Shown here: positions 18,680 through 27,771 of the stretch, piece by piece | Position numbering within the stretch: position 1 is the first letter of the stretch | Layout of the letters: every line of letters starts with the position of its first letter | From: Alteromonas sp. MMG017 | Lineage (GTDB): Bacteria > Pseudomonadota > Gammaproteobacteria > Enterobacterales > Alteromonadaceae | Direction: 5' to 3' | Length of the DNA stretch: 64,000 bases | Assembly (NCBI RefSeq): GCF_018100795.1 | Contig: NZ_JAGJDY010000006.1 | Location: 1 to 64,000, forward strand | Position numbers and translations under genes: made by a program | The notes under the pieces: model-generated | Told to the model about the DNA's origin: nothing | Databases searched by the model: none | What the model saw: the letters and a program-made list of their open reading frames with translations, nothing else

Positions 18680-18834
18680 TTGTGAGTGTCTGGTTAGTGG
18701 ACTTTTACTATGGGTGTCTTGATAGGTCTTTGATGGCACTTATTGCTAGAACTTTGATAGGGCGCTTTTGTTAGCTCCTTCACCTAAATGATGGGTGTCT
18801 AGTTATCACCTAAATGATGGGTGTCTAGTTATCA
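18680..18834 (+). repeat. Cluster D of the dispersed repeat, with a 26-bp tandem duplication
   Basis: Four copies of the core in plus orientation, near 18683 (variant TGAGTGTCT), 18711, 18792 and 18818. The last two belong to a perfect 26-bp tandem duplication, 18781-18806 and 18807-18832, followed by a partial third unit to about 18846. The cluster fills the 5' side of the transposase gene up to the liuE stop. I see no ORF here. Confidence 0.85.
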
Positions 18835-18881
18835 GCGTCTAGTTAGCATTTTGTTAGCACTTAGCCCTACAGAACCTGAAA

Positions 18882-19838
18882 TTAGTTTTTCTTGGCAAGC
18901 AATGCATTAGCTACTTTAGACACTGGTTTTCTGTCCAAAACAGAAGAGATGAATTCAGTAGCAACAAGCAGCCTATCCATACTCACGTCAGTTTCAATTC
19001 CGAGTCCATTTAGCATATATAGAACGTCTTCCGTCGCCACATTTCCGCTAGCACCTTTAGCATATGGGCAGCCACCAAGCCCTGCAACCGCGCTGTCTAT
19101 ATTCGATATACCGTATTGTAATGCGGTGTAGATATTGACTAGTGCTTGGCCATAAGTGTCGTGAAAATGAACGGCTAAGTCGGCACCAGGTACATGCTGG
19201 CAAACGTGTTCGAGTAAACGAGCCGTAGATGCAGGAGTGCCAGTTCCAATGGTATCGCCAAGTGAAATTTCGTAGCAACCCATGTCATGTAACGCCTTTG
19301 AAACTAGCGCTACCGACTCGCTGGCGATTTGTCCTTCATAAGGGCAGCCCATCACACAAGACACGTAGCCTCTAACTGGAATTTTATGCGTGTTTGCAGC
19401 TGCAATGACAGGCTCGAAGCGTTTTAAGCTTTCACTGATTGAGCAGTTTATATTCTTTTGGGAAAAAGACTCAGACGCAGCGCCAAATATAGCAACTTCG
19501 TCTACGCCCACAGCTAACGCAGCTTCAAACCCTTTTAGGTTAGGGGTTAAGGCTGAATAAACAACCTCTTTTACCCGACTAATTCCTTCGAAAACTTCGT
19601 CAGAATCTGCCATTTGGGGAACCCACTTGGGAGAAACAAAGCTGCCAGCTTCAATACGTTTCAAACCACTGGCACTGAGCAAATTGACGAGGCGTATTTT
19701 GTCCTTCGAGCTAAGAACCGCCTTTTCATTTTGTAGCCCGTCACGGGCACCAACCTCCACAATACTCACTTTCGAAGGAAAGTGAGTCGTTGGCTTAGTG
19801 GTCGAATTTATGGTGGGTGTCTTCATAGATTTTTCCAT
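18882..19838 (-). CDS. liuE: Hydroxymethylglutaryl-CoA lyase
   Basis: A protein of about 318 residues that cleaves HMG-CoA to acetyl-CoA and acetoacetate, the last step of leucine degradation. Visible are [37 protein letters not shown], the metal ligands in [10 protein letters not shown] and the catalytic-loop [19 protein letters not shown]. The ATG at 19838 sits seven bases after AAAGGTG, better than the ATG at 19844 that overlaps the liuD stop. The first residues, [17 protein letters not shown], precede the usual family start and contain a copy of the dispersed repeat (19806-19827). It is the last gene of the liu operon, translationally coupled to liuD. Confidence 0.94.
   Translation of the reverse strand: MEKSMKTPTINSTTKPTTHFPSKVSIVEVGARDGLQNEKAVLSSKDKIRLVNLLSASGLKRIEAGSFVSPKWVPQMADSDEVFEGISRVKEVVYSALTPNLKGFEAALAVGVDEVAIFGAASESFSQKNINCSISESLKRFEPVIAAANTHKIPVRGYVSCVMGCPYEGQIASESVALVSKALHDMGCYEISLGDTIGTGTPASTARLLEHVCQHVPGADLAVHFHDTYGQALVNIYTALQYGISNIDSAVAGLGGCPYAKGASGNVATEDVLYMLNGLGIETDVSMDRLLVATEFISSVLDRKPVSKVANALLAKKN
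19806..19827 (+). repeat. Dispersed repeat copy inside the start of liuE
   Basis: TGGGTGTCT (19814-19822) with ATTTATGG before it and TCATAG after it. On the coding strand of liuE it reads AAG ACA CCC ACC and encodes KTPT within an N-terminal extension not expected in the family. Confidence 0.75.
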
Positions 19839-19840
19839 AA

Positions 19841-21934
19841 TCATTCACCTTTTGAGTCAGAATCGAAATCAATCAGCACTGAGCCGCCATCTACCAATTC
19901 ACCAGGTTGATAAAAATAGCCACGCACTACACCGTCGCAAGGCGCAGTAATACTGTGCTCCATTTTCATGGCTTCCATAATAAGTAACGGTGCATCTTTT
20001 TTTACGCTAGCACCAACCTCAACCAAATGAGCCACTACGGTACCATTCATTGGCGCATCTAAGCTTGCAGCATTATGGCTGTCGTCGTCATCTCCCATAT
20101 CAGGTGCTAAGACCTTAAAGTGACAGTGCGAATCTTGACCAAACAAGCCAAATTGCCCTTCATTGTTCGAGAAATGATATGTACGCCTTACACCCTCTAC
20201 AGAAGCAATTAACTTATCACCAACAATATGACCCGTTACTTCAATATCTTCGCTATCTGTATTTACCTTAAGAGAAATGGCCTTTTGATTCAAAGTATTA
20301 CCTGACTCGGCAATATGTCTTATTGTGAGTGAGTGAACTTCATCATTCACCATAACGGACAGGGACTCTTGATATCCCATGTTGGAGCGCCATGAGCCTA
20401 TAATTCCCCAAGGTGATGGTAGTGAATCAATCTTCGCTGTACCTTGATTGCGTGAAAGTACAGACAAAAGTGCTATTGCAGGAAGCTCGACATCTACTGA
20501 TTGGCTCTGGTTGTTGAACAAAGTGTCAGCGTATTTATCAATAAACGTTGTGGTGAGTTCAGCGTTACTGAAAGGCATACTTGAAGCCACGTCGATAAGA
20601 AAATCTATATTCGTGGTCACGCCGTCAATATGATACTGCTTAAGCGCACTAACTAGTTGTTTTAACGCAGCCTCTCTATTTTCACCCCAAACGACAAGTT
20701 TAGATATCATCGGATCGTAATAAACACTGATGTCATCACCTTGCTGCACGCCGGTATCAATACGCACTTTACTCGCTGAATTTTGACTAGATAACGTGGG
20801 TGTCTCGTTAAGCGACTGGCTATTTTGATAGGAAGTCGAGGTTGATAACATGGGTGTCTTGATAAGCGAGAGCGTGCCGCTAGCGGGCAGAAAATCATTG
20901 TTGGGATCTTCGGCGTAAATGCGTGCTTCGAATGCGTGTCCCGTTAACGTTAATTCTGATTGGGTTTTGGGTAGCGTTTTACCTTCTGCTACATCAAGCT
21001 GCCAGCGGACCAAATCTTCACCGGTAATCATTTCCGTCACAGGGTGCTCTACTTGCAATCGAGTATTCATTTCCATGAAATAGAACGAGCCGTCTTCGTC
21101 ATACAAGAACTCAACGGTTCCTGCACCGACATAATTAATCGCTTTGGCTGCTTGCAATGCCGCTTCACCCATTTGCTGGCGAATATTGGCAGGAAAATTA
21201 GGCGCAGGTGCTTCTTCTATCACCTTTTGGTGACGTCGCTGCACTGAGCAGTCACGTTCAAATAAATACACACCATTACCATGGGTGTCACAGAAAACTT
21301 GTATCTCAACATGGCGAGGGCGGGTGAGGTACTTTTCAACCAGCATATGTTCATCGCCAAAGCTTGCCATAGACTCTCTTTTAGCTGCACTTAGCGCGGC
21401 CGAAAACTCACTTTCTTTCCACACTTGGCGCATGCCTTTACCACCACCGCCGGAAGCAGCTTTAAGTAATACAGGGTAGCCCATGGCATCGCTGGCTTGC
21501 TTCAAGGTAGCTTCGTCTTGGTCATCACCATGATAGCCAGGTACTAAAGGTACGCCAGCGGCTTCCATAATTTTCTTAGCCGCAGATTTAGACCCCATGG
21601 CTTCTATGGCCGATGCAGGAGGGCCCACAAATATAATGTCATGCGCGGCACATGCTTTAGCAAATTCGGCATTTTCAGATAAAAAACCATAGCCCGGATG
21701 AATGGCATCTACACCAAGTTTCTTGGCATATTCAATAATTGCAGTGCCGCGCAAATAGCTATCTTTAGAGGGAGCAGGGCCTAAATAAACCGCTTCATCC
21801 GCCTGTAAAACATGCAAGGCTTTTACGTCGGCGTCTGAATAAACCGCCACCGTTTGTATACCCATGGCTTTTGCTGTGCGCATCACGCGGCATGCAATTT
21901 CGCCGCGATTGGCAATCAGTAACTTTTTAATCAT
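19841..21934 (-). CDS. liuD: Methylcrotonyl-CoA carboxylase, biotin-containing (alpha) subunit
   Basis: A 697-residue biotin carboxylase/BCCP subunit that carboxylates 3-methylcrotonyl-CoA together with LiuB. Order: BC domain ([54 protein letters not shown]), a linker domain, and a C-terminal biotinyl domain with the lysine in EAMKMEH. The start at 21934 has AGGAGA seven bases upstream. Two copies of the dispersed repeat fall at residues about 356-382 (LIKTPML and LNETPTL), just before [12 protein letters not shown]. As I recall, family members are shorter here, so this is probably an in-frame insertion of 25-30 residues in a surface loop. Confidence 0.95.
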   Translation of the reverse strand: MIKKLLIANRGEIACRVMRTAKAMGIQTVAVYSDADVKALHVLQADEAVYLGPAPSKDSYLRGTAIIEYAKKLGVDAIHPGYGFLSENAEFAKACAAHDIIFVGPPASAIEAMGSKSAAKKIMEAAGVPLVPGYHGDDQDEATLKQASDAMGYPVLLKAASGGGGKGMRQVWKESEFSAALSAAKRESMASFGDEHMLVEKYLTRPRHVEIQVFCDTHGNGVYLFERDCSVQRRHQKVIEEAPAPNFPANIRQQMGEAALQAAKAINYVGAGTVEFLYDEDGSFYFMEMNTRLQVEHPVTEMITGEDLVRWQLDVAEGKTLPKTQSELTLTGHAFEARIYAEDPNNDFLPASGTLSLIKTPMLSTSTSYQNSQSLNETPTLSSQNSASKVRIDTGVQQGDDISVYYDPMISKLVVWGENREAALKQLVSALKQYHIDGVTTNIDFLIDVASSMPFSNAELTTTFIDKYADTLFNNQSQSVDVELPAIALLSVLSRNQGTAKIDSLPSPWGIIGSWRSNMGYQESLSVMVNDEVHSLTIRHIAESGNTLNQKAISLKVNTDSEDIEVTGHIVGDKLIASVEGVRRTYHFSNNEGQFGLFGQDSHCHFKVLAPDMGDDDDSHNAASLDAPMNGTVVAHLVEVGASVKKDAPLLIMEAMKMEHSITAPCDGVVRGYFYQPGELVDGGSVLIDFDSDSKGE
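20791..20866 (+). repeat. Two dispersed repeat copies inside liuD
   Basis: Cores at 20797-20805 (TAACG before and CGTTA after, perfectly complementary 5-base arms) and 20850-20858 (GATAACA before, TGATAAG after). Both are read on the liuD coding strand as [K/E]TP[M/T]L. The frame stays open through both. Confidence 0.85.
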
Positions 21935-22725
21935 GCTAGTTTCTCCTGCCACGCTGGGGTACGTTTTTCGATGAAAGCCCCCAAACCTTCCTGACCTTCT
22001 TTTGAGGTTCTTATTTTGGCAATTTGCTTACTTGTATCATCAAGCAATTCAGCATTAACAGGCGCATTGGCAACTTGCTGCACTAAGGCTTTAGCGTGAG
22101 ATACTGCCACAGGGCCATTTTTTAAAATTTGGCGAATAATATCGTCTATCGTGCTATCCAGTTCATCTTCGGTCACGGCTTCGCTAAGTAAGCCCAAGCG
22201 CCTTGCTCGGCGGGCAGAAAAAACTTCTGCAGTTTGAAAATAACGTCTGCAAACCCGTGCGCCCATAGCTTCTATCACGTAAGGGCTAATAGTGGCGGGA
22301 ATAAGGCCTATTTTTACTTCGCTTAAACAGAACTTGCTTAATTTGCTACCAATGGCAATGTCGCAGCAGGCGATAAGCCCTACCGCGCCGCCAAAAGCAG
22401 CCCCTTGCACTCGCGCAATCGTAGGCTTTGGCAAGGTGTATAAGGTGTGCAGCATGGTAGCTAGCGCCATCGCATCGGCGTGATTTTTTGCTTCATCAAA
22501 ACCTGCCATGCGCTTCATCCACTCAAGGTCTGCACCCGCGCTAAAGCTTTTCCCTTCACCTTGCAGCACTACTGCACGAATGCTGCTGTCGTTGCCGGCC
22601 CGCGTAAATAGCTGGGTTAAGGTGGCAATCATGTCATCGTTAAATGCATTGTGTTTGTCTGCGCGGTTAAGCGTAATAAGGGCAACATTTCTTTCGTCTA
22701 CGTGATAAGTAACAGCTTGTTCCAT
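21931..22725 (-). CDS. liuC: Methylglutaconyl-CoA hydratase (enoyl-CoA hydratase family)
   Basis: A 264-residue crotonase-fold enzyme that in this operon should hydrate 3-methylglutaconyl-CoA to HMG-CoA. Visible are LITLNRADKHNAFNDDM, the oxyanion loop SFSAGADLEWMK, QGAAFGGAVGLIACCDIAI, and SEVKIGLIPATISPYV. The start at 22725 has GAGGGG seven bases before the ATG; the frame extends to 22758 without a better signal. It begins 16 bases after the liuB stop and its stop overlaps the liuD start by four bases, so the genes are tightly coupled. Confidence 0.92.
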   Translation of the reverse strand: MEQAVTYHVDERNVALITLNRADKHNAFNDDMIATLTQLFTRAGNDSSIRAVVLQGEGKSFSAGADLEWMKRMAGFDEAKNHADAMALATMLHTLYTLPKPTIARVQGAAFGGAVGLIACCDIAIGSKLSKFCLSEVKIGLIPATISPYVIEAMGARVCRRYFQTAEVFSARRARRLGLLSEAVTEDELDSTIDDIIRQILKNGPVAVSHAKALVQQVANAPVNAELLDDTSKQIAKIRTSKEGQEGLGAFIEKRTPAWQEKLA

Positions 22726-22741
22726 AATAATTCCCCTCAAA

Positions 22742-24349
22742 CTACATACGAAAGACACCGAAACGGGTGTCTGGTATAGGTTGATTTAATGCCGCAGATA
22801 ACGAAAGACCTAACACCGTGCGGGTATCGGCAGGGTCGATAACGCCGTCGTCCCATAATCTGGCTGATGCATAATATGGGTGCCCTTGTTTTTCGTAGGT
22901 GTCGATGACCGGTTGTTTGATGGCGTGTTCTTGCTCGTCGGTCCAAGTTTCACCTGCACGTTCTTTTTGATCTCGCTTCACTTGGGCCAATACGCCAGCG
23001 GCTTGTTCGCCGCCCATTACCGATATGCGGGCATTAGGCCACATGAATAAGAATCTTGGGTCGTACCCACGGCCACACATGCCGTAGTTTCCTGCCCCAA
23101 AACTCCCGCCAATTAGAATGGTGATTTTTGGTACCTGGGCACATGCAACGGCGGTCACCATTTTGGCACCGTGTTTAGCTATCCCGCCATGTTCGTACTG
23201 TTTCCCCACCATAAAACCGGTGATGTTTTGTAAAAATACGAGGGGTATTTTACGCATTGCGCACAATTCAACGAAATGTGCGCCTTTAAGCGCACTTTCG
23301 CCGAATAAAATGCCATTATTGCCGATAATGCCTACAGGATAGCCGAAGATGCGCGCAAAACCGCAGACTAAAGTAGTGCCATATAAAGGTTTGAATTCAT
23401 CAAAGTCTGAATCATCGACTACTCGAGCGATGATTTCTCTTACATCATAAGTCTGCTTTGAATCGGCGGGAACAATGCCGTAAATTTCTTTGGCACCGAA
23501 ACGAGGTGGCTTTGGCTCTGCCACATCTAACGCTACATTTTTGGTACGGTTAAGCCTAGAAACCGCATTTCTAGCAAGGGATAGCGCGTGATGATCGTTA
23601 TTCGCTAATTGGTCTGCCACCCCTGAAATACGGGTATGCACATCACCACCGCCAAGCTCTTCGGCGCTTACCACTTCACCTGTCGCGGCTTTCACCAGAG
23701 GTGGTCCACCTAAAAAGATGGTGGCTTGTTCTTTTACAATGATGCTTTCGTCCGCCATGGCAGGTACATAAGCGCCGCCAGCGGTGCATGAACCCATCAC
23801 CACCGCAATTTGCGGAATATTCTTTGCCGACATATTGGCTTGGTTAAAGAAAATACGGCCAAAGTGTTCTTTGTCAGGAAACACTTCATCTTGATAGGGT
23901 AGGTTAGCACCACCTGAATCTACCAAGTAAATACACGGAAGGTTATTTTCTTCTGCAATAGTTTGTGCGCGTAAGTGCTTTTTCACGGTAAGCGGGTAGT
24001 AACTGCCGCCTTTTACCGTGGCATCGTTAGCTACTATCATGCACTCAATACCCGACACACAACCAATACCGGCTACTACACCCGCGCAAGGTACATAATC
24101 GTCGTACACTTCCCACGCCGCCAATTGGCCTATTTCCAAAAAAGGTGTGTTGTCGTCAATTAAGGCGTTAATTCTGTCTCGGGGAAGCAATTTTCCACGA
24201 GATTGATGGCGCTGGGCAGCTTGTGCACCGCCACCCATTGAAACTTGTTCTATCTTTGCAACCAAGTCGTTTACTTGTGCTTGCATATGCTGCGCGTTGG
24301 CAACAAAGGTGTCTGATTTTGTATTTATCTTTGAACGTAGAACGGGCAT
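22742..24349 (-). CDS. liuB: Methylcrotonyl-CoA carboxylase, carboxyltransferase (beta) subunit
   Basis: A 535-residue carboxyltransferase subunit, full length for the family. Visible are ARERIN-like [76 protein letters not shown], and the C-terminal GVFRM. It pairs with LiuD in leucine/isovalerate catabolism. A strong AGGAGG site lies just before the ATG at 24349. It is preceded by liuA 75 bases upstream on the same strand. Confidence 0.95.
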   Translation of the reverse strand: MPVLRSKINTKSDTFVANAQHMQAQVNDLVAKIEQVSMGGGAQAAQRHQSRGKLLPRDRINALIDDNTPFLEIGQLAAWEVYDDYVPCAGVVAGIGCVSGIECMIVANDATVKGGSYYPLTVKKHLRAQTIAEENNLPCIYLVDSGGANLPYQDEVFPDKEHFGRIFFNQANMSAKNIPQIAVVMGSCTAGGAYVPAMADESIIVKEQATIFLGGPPLVKAATGEVVSAEELGGGDVHTRISGVADQLANNDHHALSLARNAVSRLNRTKNVALDVAEPKPPRFGAKEIYGIVPADSKQTYDVREIIARVVDDSDFDEFKPLYGTTLVCGFARIFGYPVGIIGNNGILFGESALKGAHFVELCAMRKIPLVFLQNITGFMVGKQYEHGGIAKHGAKMVTAVACAQVPKITILIGGSFGAGNYGMCGRGYDPRFLFMWPNARISVMGGEQAAGVLAQVKRDQKERAGETWTDEQEHAIKQPVIDTYEKQGHPYYASARLWDDGVIDPADTRTVLGLSLSAALNQPIPDTRFGVFRM

Positions 24350-24424
24350 ACCCCCTCCTGATTGTTCAGCGCAGCTTAGAAATGACTAAGACTGCGCAGT
24401 CTGTCGTTAAATGTGAGCGCGTTT

Positions 24425-25594
24425 TTATTTTGATTCGTTGAACAGTTCGCGGCCAATAAGCATTCGGCGAATTTCTGATGTACCCGCACCAATTTCATAT
24501 AACTTGGCATCTCTTAGTAATCTGCCTGTGGAATACTCGTTGATATAACCGTTACCACCTAGAAGCTGAATAGCGTCTAAGGCCATCTTGGTGGCTAATT
24601 CTGCAGAATATAGTATGGCGCCAGCGGCGTCTTTTCGGGTGGTATCACCGCGGTCGCACGATTTTGCAACGGTATACACATACGCTCTGGCGGCGTTCAT
24701 TTGGGTATACATATCGGCAACTTTGCCCTGAACAAGTTGAAATTGACCAATAGATTGTCCAAATTGCTCTCTGTCATGAATATAGGGGACAACCACGTCC
24801 ATGCAGGCTTGCATAATGCCTAACGGACCTCCTGACAATACTAAGCGCTCGTAATCTAGCCCGCTCATTAATACCCGTACGCCTTCGCCTTCTTTACCTA
24901 GAATATTTGCTGCAGGTACTTCACAGTCTTGAAACACAAGTTCACAGGTGTTTGAAGAACGCATGCCTAATTTGTCGAGCTTTTGTGCACGGGTAAAGCC
25001 AGGGAAATCATGTTCCACAATAAATGCGGTGATCCCTTTGGGGCCGGCTTGTGGGTCTGTTTTAGCGTAAATGACAAAGGTATGGGCATCTGGACCATTG
25101 GTGATCCACATTTTGTTGCCGTTTAAGATATATTTATCACCGCGTTTTTCAGCACGTAATTTCATGCTCACTACATCTGAACCCGCATTAGGCTCACTCA
25201 TGGCTAACGCACCAATGTGTTCACCCGACACTAATTTGGGTAGATATTTCTCTCTCTGTTCGTCGTTTCCGTTTCTAAAAATTTGGTTTACGCACAAATT
25301 AGAATGCGCACCATAGCTCAGGCCAATCCCCGCAGATGCTCGGCTCACTTCTTCCATTGCTATGGTATGGGCTAAATAACCCATATCGGCACCACCATAT
25401 TGCTCTGATACGGTAACACCCAACAATCCCATTTCACCTAACTTGGGCCATAATGCATTGGGGAATTGATTATTAGCGTCGGCTTCTTCCGCTAAGGGCG
25501 CAATTTCATTTTGTGCAAATTGAAAGACTTGATCGCGCAATAAATCAATATCTTCGCCAAGATCAAAGTTCAGTGTAGGGTAAGAGGTATTCAT
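24425..25594 (-). CDS. liuA: Isovaleryl-CoA dehydrogenase
   Basis: A 389-residue FAD acyl-CoA dehydrogenase that oxidises isovaleryl-CoA to 3-methylcrotonyl-CoA. Markers: [43 protein letters not shown], and [16 protein letters not shown], where the glutamate is at the position of the catalytic base of isovaleryl-CoA dehydrogenases. The C-terminus has [33 protein letters not shown]. It overlaps the liuR stop by four bases, so the regulator and the first enzyme are translationally coupled. Confidence 0.94.
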   Translation of the reverse strand: MNTSYPTLNFDLGEDIDLLRDQVFQFAQNEIAPLAEEADANNQFPNALWPKLGEMGLLGVTVSEQYGGADMGYLAHTIAMEEVSRASAGIGLSYGAHSNLCVNQIFRNGNDEQREKYLPKLVSGEHIGALAMSEPNAGSDVVSMKLRAEKRGDKYILNGNKMWITNGPDAHTFVIYAKTDPQAGPKGITAFIVEHDFPGFTRAQKLDKLGMRSSNTCELVFQDCEVPAANILGKEGEGVRVLMSGLDYERLVLSGGPLGIMQACMDVVVPYIHDREQFGQSIGQFQLVQGKVADMYTQMNAARAYVYTVAKSCDRGDTTRKDAAGAILYSAELATKMALDAIQLLGGNGYINEYSTGRLLRDAKLYEIGAGTSEIRRMLIGRELFNESK

Positions 25595-25998
25595 GCAATT
25601 TTTCCTTGTTCTAATTCCGCTAGCTCTTCACGGCATCGTGCTTCTACTTCATCGAGTTCTTGCATCAAGCTTTGAATATCTTCAAGCTGCTGATGAAGTA
25701 CAGCGCGTTTTTGTGCGGTCATTTCCAACATAGTGCCTAGTTGAACGGCGGAATTGGCGTTGGTGTCGTACATTTCGAATAAGGTTTTAACTTCAGCTAA
25801 GGAAAACCCCAATCGTTTCCCTCTAAGAATGAGCATTAGTCTCACTCTATCTTTGTTGTCATACACACGGTTCTGCCCGGTACGCTTGGGGCTAAGCAGC
25901 CCTTGCTCTTCATAAAAGCGAATGGATCGGTGAGTTATATCGAACTCTTTTGCCAGTTCACCTATAGCGAATACCGACTCTTTCTCGTTGTTATTCAT
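25591..25998 (-). CDS. liuR: MerR-family regulator of leucine/isovalerate degradation
   Basis: A 135-residue MerR-family protein: helix-turn-helix [28 protein letters not shown], wing [29 protein letters not shown], then a long dimerisation helix rich in leucine and glutamine. It is the first gene of the liu operon and, by operon position and family knowledge, should regulate it. Two candidate operator boxes lie in the divergent gap upstream at 26091-26132. Confidence 0.9.
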   Translation of the reverse strand: MNNNEKESVFAIGELAKEFDITHRSIRFYEEQGLLSPKRTGQNRVYDNKDRVRLMLILRGKRLGFSLAEVKTLFEMYDTNANSAVQLGTMLEMTAQKRAVLHQQLEDIQSLMQELDEVEARCREELAELEQGKIA

Positions 25999-26090
25999 AA
26001 CACGTACCTTTGGCCTTATGTCGTTGTCTTATGCCGTTTACAAAAGACGTTCCCTTAATAGAAGGGGATTCTTGACACTAAATATATTGA

Positions 26091-26132
26091 GGTTTACGTT
26101 AACGTTAATTACCTTTTACGTTAAGGTAAAGT
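26091..26132. promoter_or_regulatory. Two LiuR-like operator boxes in the divergent liuR/thiolase gap
   Basis: The first box holds the perfect palindrome ACGTTAACGT (26096-26105) within TTTACGTTAACGTTAA. The second, ACGTTAAGGT within TTTTACGTTAAGGTAAAG (26114-26131), is a near palindrome of the same type. This matches the LiuR consensus as I remember it. A TATATT-like hexamer read on the minus strand lies about 10 bases beyond the first box, consistent with MerR-type placement between promoter elements, but I could not fix the -35. The boxes could also control the divergent thiolase gene. Confidence 0.6.
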
Positions 26133-26181
26133 AACATTTTGCTAACGTCAATTTTTCATATGTGAGATAGTTCGCTTATCT

Positions 26182-26200
26182 AAACATGGGTGTCTACATT
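26182..26200 (+). repeat. Single dispersed repeat copy upstream of the thiolase gene
   Basis: AAACATGGGTGTCTACATT, with the core at 26187-26195, lies about 65 bases upstream of the thiolase start. The right flank lacks the usual GTTAA. Confidence 0.6.
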
Positions 26201-26265
26201 TTTATACGAAAGTAAAGTTAGTTGAATATTATTCCATAAATTACAAGTGGTTAGGAGTTCGAGTG

Positions 26266-27441
26266 ATGAGTAATGAAACAGTAGTGATCGTAGCAGCAAA
26301 GCGCACACCAATGGGGGGCTTCAATGGCAGTCTGTCTGGAGTAGCCGCCACCGAACTAGGTTCCACTGCCATTAAGTCGGTGTGCGACACATTTGATGTA
26401 AGCCAAATAGACGAAGTAATAATGGGGTGTGTATTGCCTGCGGGCTTAGGTCAGGCACCAGCTCGTCAGGCATCGTTAGGCGCCGGACTTCCTCTTAGTG
26501 CTGGCGTAACCACCATTAACAAGGTGTGTGGCTCGGGTTTAAAAGCGGTCATGCTTGCGCACGATTTAATTAAAGCGGGTAGTGCTGAAGTCGTTGTAGC
26601 GGGTGGGTTTGAAAGCATGAGCAATGCGCCTTATATGTTGCCAAAAGCACGAACAGGCTATCGTATGGGGCACGGACAGGTACTCGACCATATGATGTTG
26701 GATGGCCTTGAAAATGCTTACGACGGAAAAGCAATGGGGTGTTTTGCCCAAGATACTGCCGATGCTGAAAATATTACGCGCACTCAAATGGATGAATTTG
26801 CACTAAGCTCGCTTTCAAAAGCCAATGAAGCGATTAACCGCGGTAGTTTCAAAGATGAAATTGTGAATGTGACTATTTCTGGCCGCAAAGGTGATGTGGT
26901 GGTTGATACTGATGAAGGCCCAGGCTCAGCGCGGCCAGAAAAAATTCCATCACTTCGCCCTGCGTTCAAAAAGGATGGCACAGTAACCGCAGCAAACTCT
27001 AGCTCTATATCAGATGGTGCAGCGGCTTTATTAGTGATGAGCGAATCTAAAGCGCAAGCGTTGGGATTGACGCCGCTAGCTAAAGTGGTGGCCCATGCCA
27101 CGCATTCTATAGAACCAGAAAATTTCACGGTAGCACCGGTTGGCGCGATGGAAAATGTGCTCTCAAAAGCAGGTTGGTCTAAAGATGAAGTCGACCTGTT
27201 CGAAATTAATGAAGCTTTTGCCATGGTAACCATGTTGGCTGTGAAAAAACTGGGATTAGACGAGCGAAAAGTGAATGTAAAAGGCGGCGCATGTGCGCTT
27301 GGCCACCCCATTGGTGCGTCGGGTGCGAGAATTCTAGTTACCTTGCTGCATGCGCTTAACCAAAAGAAAGCGAAAAAAGGCATCGCCTCTTTATGTATTG
27401 GTGGTGGGGAAGGTGTAGCGCTTGCCGTTGAAATGCTATAA
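26266..27441 (+). CDS. Acetyl-CoA acetyltransferase (thiolase)
   Basis: A 391-residue thiolase with the nucleophilic cysteine in NKVCGSGLKAV (C88), the INEAFA segment, GHPIGASGARI and the C-terminal CIGGGEG. Type II (biosynthetic-like) thiolases interconvert acetoacetyl-CoA and two acetyl-CoA. Next to the liu operon it could complete leucine catabolism by cleaving acetoacetyl-CoA derived from acetoacetate. AGGAG precedes both the GTG at 26263 and the ATG at 26266; the ATG is preferred. It is followed by a clean terminator. Confidence 0.9.
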   Translation: MSNETVVIVAAKRTPMGGFNGSLSGVAATELGSTAIKSVCDTFDVSQIDEVIMGCVLPAGLGQAPARQASLGAGLPLSAGVTTINKVCGSGLKAVMLAHDLIKAGSAEVVVAGGFESMSNAPYMLPKARTGYRMGHGQVLDHMMLDGLENAYDGKAMGCFAQDTADAENITRTQMDEFALSSLSKANEAINRGSFKDEIVNVTISGRKGDVVVDTDEGPGSARPEKIPSLRPAFKKDGTVTAANSSSISDGAAALLVMSESKAQALGLTPLAKVVAHATHSIEPENFTVAPVGAMENVLSKAGWSKDEVDLFEINEAFAMVTMLAVKKLGLDERKVNVKGGACALGHPIGASGARILVTLLHALNQKKAKKGIASLCIGGGEGVALAVEML

Positions 27442-27481
27442 GCAAGCTTGATTGATGTCAAAAAAAGCATGACTTATTAGT

Positions 27482-27515
27482 AAATGGCACCGCAAACCGG
27501 TGCCATTTGTGTTTT
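27482..27515 (+). terminator. Rho-independent terminator of the thiolase gene
   Basis: An 11-bp perfect stem AAATGGCACCG/CGGTGCCATTT with a 5-base loop CAAAC, followed by GTGTTTTAATT, lies 40 bases after the stop. Confidence 0.85.
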
Positions 27516-27771
27516 AATTATTGCTATAGAGCGTTCATTCTGTGTCGCTGCATAGGTTCGTTTTATTATTTAAAAATGTCGAACTTTTAAACTGTTATAT
27601 CGGCATTTAGTAACTATGAAGCGAAATGGCCGCTACATTGCCCAAATTTTGGCTGAATGTGCTGGTATCGTGATTTTTTAGTTTAGACCGATGTTGCATT
27701 TGCAGGCGCTAAGTTAGATACTCTTGTTTGCGATTTTTCGCATTTTACGTATTTGTATTTAGGTGGTCTTT
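27516..27771. other. Intergenic region with no recognised feature
   Basis: Together with the terminator this forms a gap of about 330 bases before the SBP-GGDEF gene. It is AT-rich and has no convincing ORF, promoter pair or copy of the dispersed repeat. Confidence 0.5.

Noticed and set aside
62..18834. CRISPR array as an explanation of the repeat clusters
   Set aside because: Repeats are too short and diverged, in both orientations, with irregular spacers and no cas genes.
21279..21294. CCATGGGTGTCACAG inside liuD
   Set aside because: It encodes a conserved DTHGN segment of biotin carboxylases, so it is explained by protein conservation.
22751..22775. AACGGGTGTCTGGTATAG at the end of liuB
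   Set aside because: It encodes the conserved C-terminal RFGVFRM region, the flanks do not fit, and protein conservation explains it.
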